A stretch of DNA of 64,000 bases from Anaerocolumna aminovalerica (GTDB lineage Bacteria > Bacillota > Clostridia > Lachnospirales > Lachnospiraceae): the NCBI RefSeq assembly GCF_900115365.1, contig NZ_FOWD01000017.1, forward strand, positions 1-64,000, written 5' to 3'. The translations under genes and the position numbers were made by a program. A model generated the notes under the pieces. The model was not told the origin of the DNA, searched no databases, and saw nothing but the letters and a program-made list of their open reading frames with translations. Shown here in pieces: positions 63,046 through 64,000 of this stretch (position 1 is the first letter of the stretch; every line of letters starts with the position of its first letter).

Positions 63046-63606
63046 ATGTCAAATTTAGATAATCTGATCCAAAAGATAAAATTGGATGCACAGTCTCATG
63101 CAGAAGAAAAGAAGAAAGAGGCTGATAAGAAAAAAGAAGAAATAGTGAATGGACAAGTTAAGCTGGCACTGGAAGAGAAGGCTAAAATAATAGAAAAAGC
63201 GGAAAAAGAAGCTGAAATTATAAAAAGCCGGATCCTTTCCAATGCTGATTTAAGGGTAAGAGATGAAATGCTAAAAGCAAAACAGGAAGTGATAGATAAA
63301 GTATTCCTGTTAGCGAAAGAAAGACTAATGAATCTGGATGATAAGGAATATGTGGAATTTGTAAAGAATCAAATCAGTACTATAGAATTAACCGGTGAGG
63401 AAACAATAATTGTACCAAGTAATCGAAGAGATTTAATCAAAAATCTTGGATTAAATCTGAAAGTGTCTGAGGAAGAAACCATTGATTCCGGATTTACCAT
63501 TGTGAATAATAAGGTAAGACTTAATTTTTCTTTTGAAACCCTTATTGATTTTTTAAGAGAGGATTTAGAAACAGAAATAGCGCAAGTATTATTCAAAGAA
63601 GAATAG
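63046..63606 (+). CDS. ntpE: V-type ATPase subunit E (186 aa)
   Basis: Peripheral-stalk subunit. Residues 1-90 are a long Lys/Glu-rich coiled coil (AEKEAEIIKSRILSNADLRV), and the C-terminal globular part (about 95-186) has VDSGFTI-like IDSGFTIVNNKVRLNFSFE, the usual end of subunit E that contacts the catalytic head. The order K then E then C matches clostridial V-ATPase operons. A GGATGTG ribosome site precedes the ATG. Confidence 0.93.
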   Translation: MSNLDNLIQKIKLDAQSHAEEKKKEADKKKEEIVNGQVKLALEEKAKIIEKAEKEAEIIKSRILSNADLRVRDEMLKAKQEVIDKVFLLAKERLMNLDDKEYVEFVKNQISTIELTGEETIIVPSNRRDLIKNLGLNLKVSEEETIDSGFTIVNNKVRLNFSFETLIDFLREDLETEIAQVLFKEE

Positions 63607-63616
63607 GAGTGGTCTC

Positions 63617-64000
63617 ATGGATAGAATGGATTTTACCCAAGGCGTCGTAAGAACCAGAGTCCTTGAAAAACGGCTCCTTTCAAGGGCACAAATCGATAGA
63701 ATGATTGATGCAGACAGTATAGAAGATGTTTTTCGAATACTGGGTGAGACTGAATATGCCGGCGAGGCCTCAAAGGTAAAGGATTTTTATAACTATGAAA
63801 AAGTTTTATCCAATGAGCTGAGCAGAGTATATGATTTAATGAGAGAAGTCTCTGTAGAACCAAAAGTAATCGATTTATTAACTCTAAAATATGATTATCA
63901 TAATTTAAAAGTTATGATAAAAGAAAAAGAGTTAAATGAGGATTTTTCTTACTTATATCTTAATATTGGAACAGAGGATTTTAATGAAATTAAAAAACTG
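63617..64000 (+). CDS. ntpC: V-type ATPase subunit C, N-terminal part (runs off right edge)
   Basis: 128 codons of an open frame, cut by the window end. It starts MDRMDFTQGVVRTRVLEKRL and continues with YAGEASKVKDFYNYEKVL and KYDYHNLKVMIKEKEL, matching the C (AC39) subunit that joins the rotor to the K ring. TAGGAG lies 8 nt before the ATG. The rest of the operon (F, A, B, D subunits) should follow outside the window. Confidence 0.92.
   Translation, partial: MDRMDFTQGVVRTRVLEKRLLSRAQIDRMIDADSIEDVFRILGETEYAGEASKVKDFYNYEKVLSNELSRVYDLMREVSVEPKVIDLLTLKYDYHNLKVMIKEKELNEDFSYLYLNIGTEDFNEIKKL

Overview
The window reads as a chromosomal segment of a low-GC, strictly anaerobic, Gram-positive clostridium, most likely a member of the Lachnospiraceae. 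This rests on AT-rich DNA with strong AGGAGG-type ribosome sites, the SufCBDSU order with SufU, a monomeric [FeFe]-hydrogenase, an NADP-type glutamate dehydrogenase, a V-type ATPase whose K subunit has Na+ ligands, and split LysO genes. I cannot name the species from sequence alone. No rRNA, tRNA or CRISPR array was seen.

Layout. 1-301: the start of an IS91-like transposase gene running off the left edge. 353-2802 (minus): Xaa-Pro aminopeptidase and cyclophilin. 2933-8205: one Fe-S assembly operon, sufC-B-D-S-U. 8295-13386: redox genes, namely a flavodoxin-like relic, a ferredoxin, a group-B-like [FeFe]-hydrogenase, and a four-domain CoA-disulfide-reductase/rhodanese/TusA/DsrE protein. 13387-24331: small unknown genes, an HD-domain protein, an arylsulfotransferase-like lipoprotein, a P-II/DUF1538 membrane pair, a split lysine exporter, a double GNAT protein and a SPOR amidase with a changed catalytic residue. 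24384-25948: gdhA behind a promoter-proximal attenuator.

25969-55091 is a large Wzx/Wzy-type surface polysaccharide locus. It holds a tyrosine autokinase and its PHP phosphatase, a bacillosamine-type amino-sugar route (4,6-dehydratase, aminotransferase, GNAT, PglC-like priming transferase), five glycosyltransferases, acetyl and pyruvyl decoration enzymes, a polymerase, and a flippase fused to a GH105/GH88-like domain. It ends with the CapE-F-G set for UDP-L-FucNAc. Embedded in it are two DegT-like proteins, a FemAB-like protein, a PIG-L deacetylase and a WbqC protein that may attach an unusual acyl or aminoacyl group. Structured non-coding repeats lie between several of these genes.

55151-59750: a LytS/LytR two-component pair followed by a CstA-type transporter. 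59891-64000: the start of a Na+-type V-ATPase operon (H/G-like, I, K, E, C subunits; C runs off the right edge). The LytS and V-ATPase transcripts start with nearly the same leader RNA: two identical blocks of 16 and 33 nt around a variable hairpin, each followed by an intrinsic terminator. This is a riboswitch architecture. With a Na+ V-ATPase downstream of one copy, the best candidate known to me is the Na+-I (DUF1646) class, but I could not run a covariance search.

The strongest leads are the twin leader RNAs, the flippase-GH105 fusion, the covarying repeat hairpins inside the polysaccharide locus, the gdhA attenuator and the DegT/FemAB/WbqC cassette.
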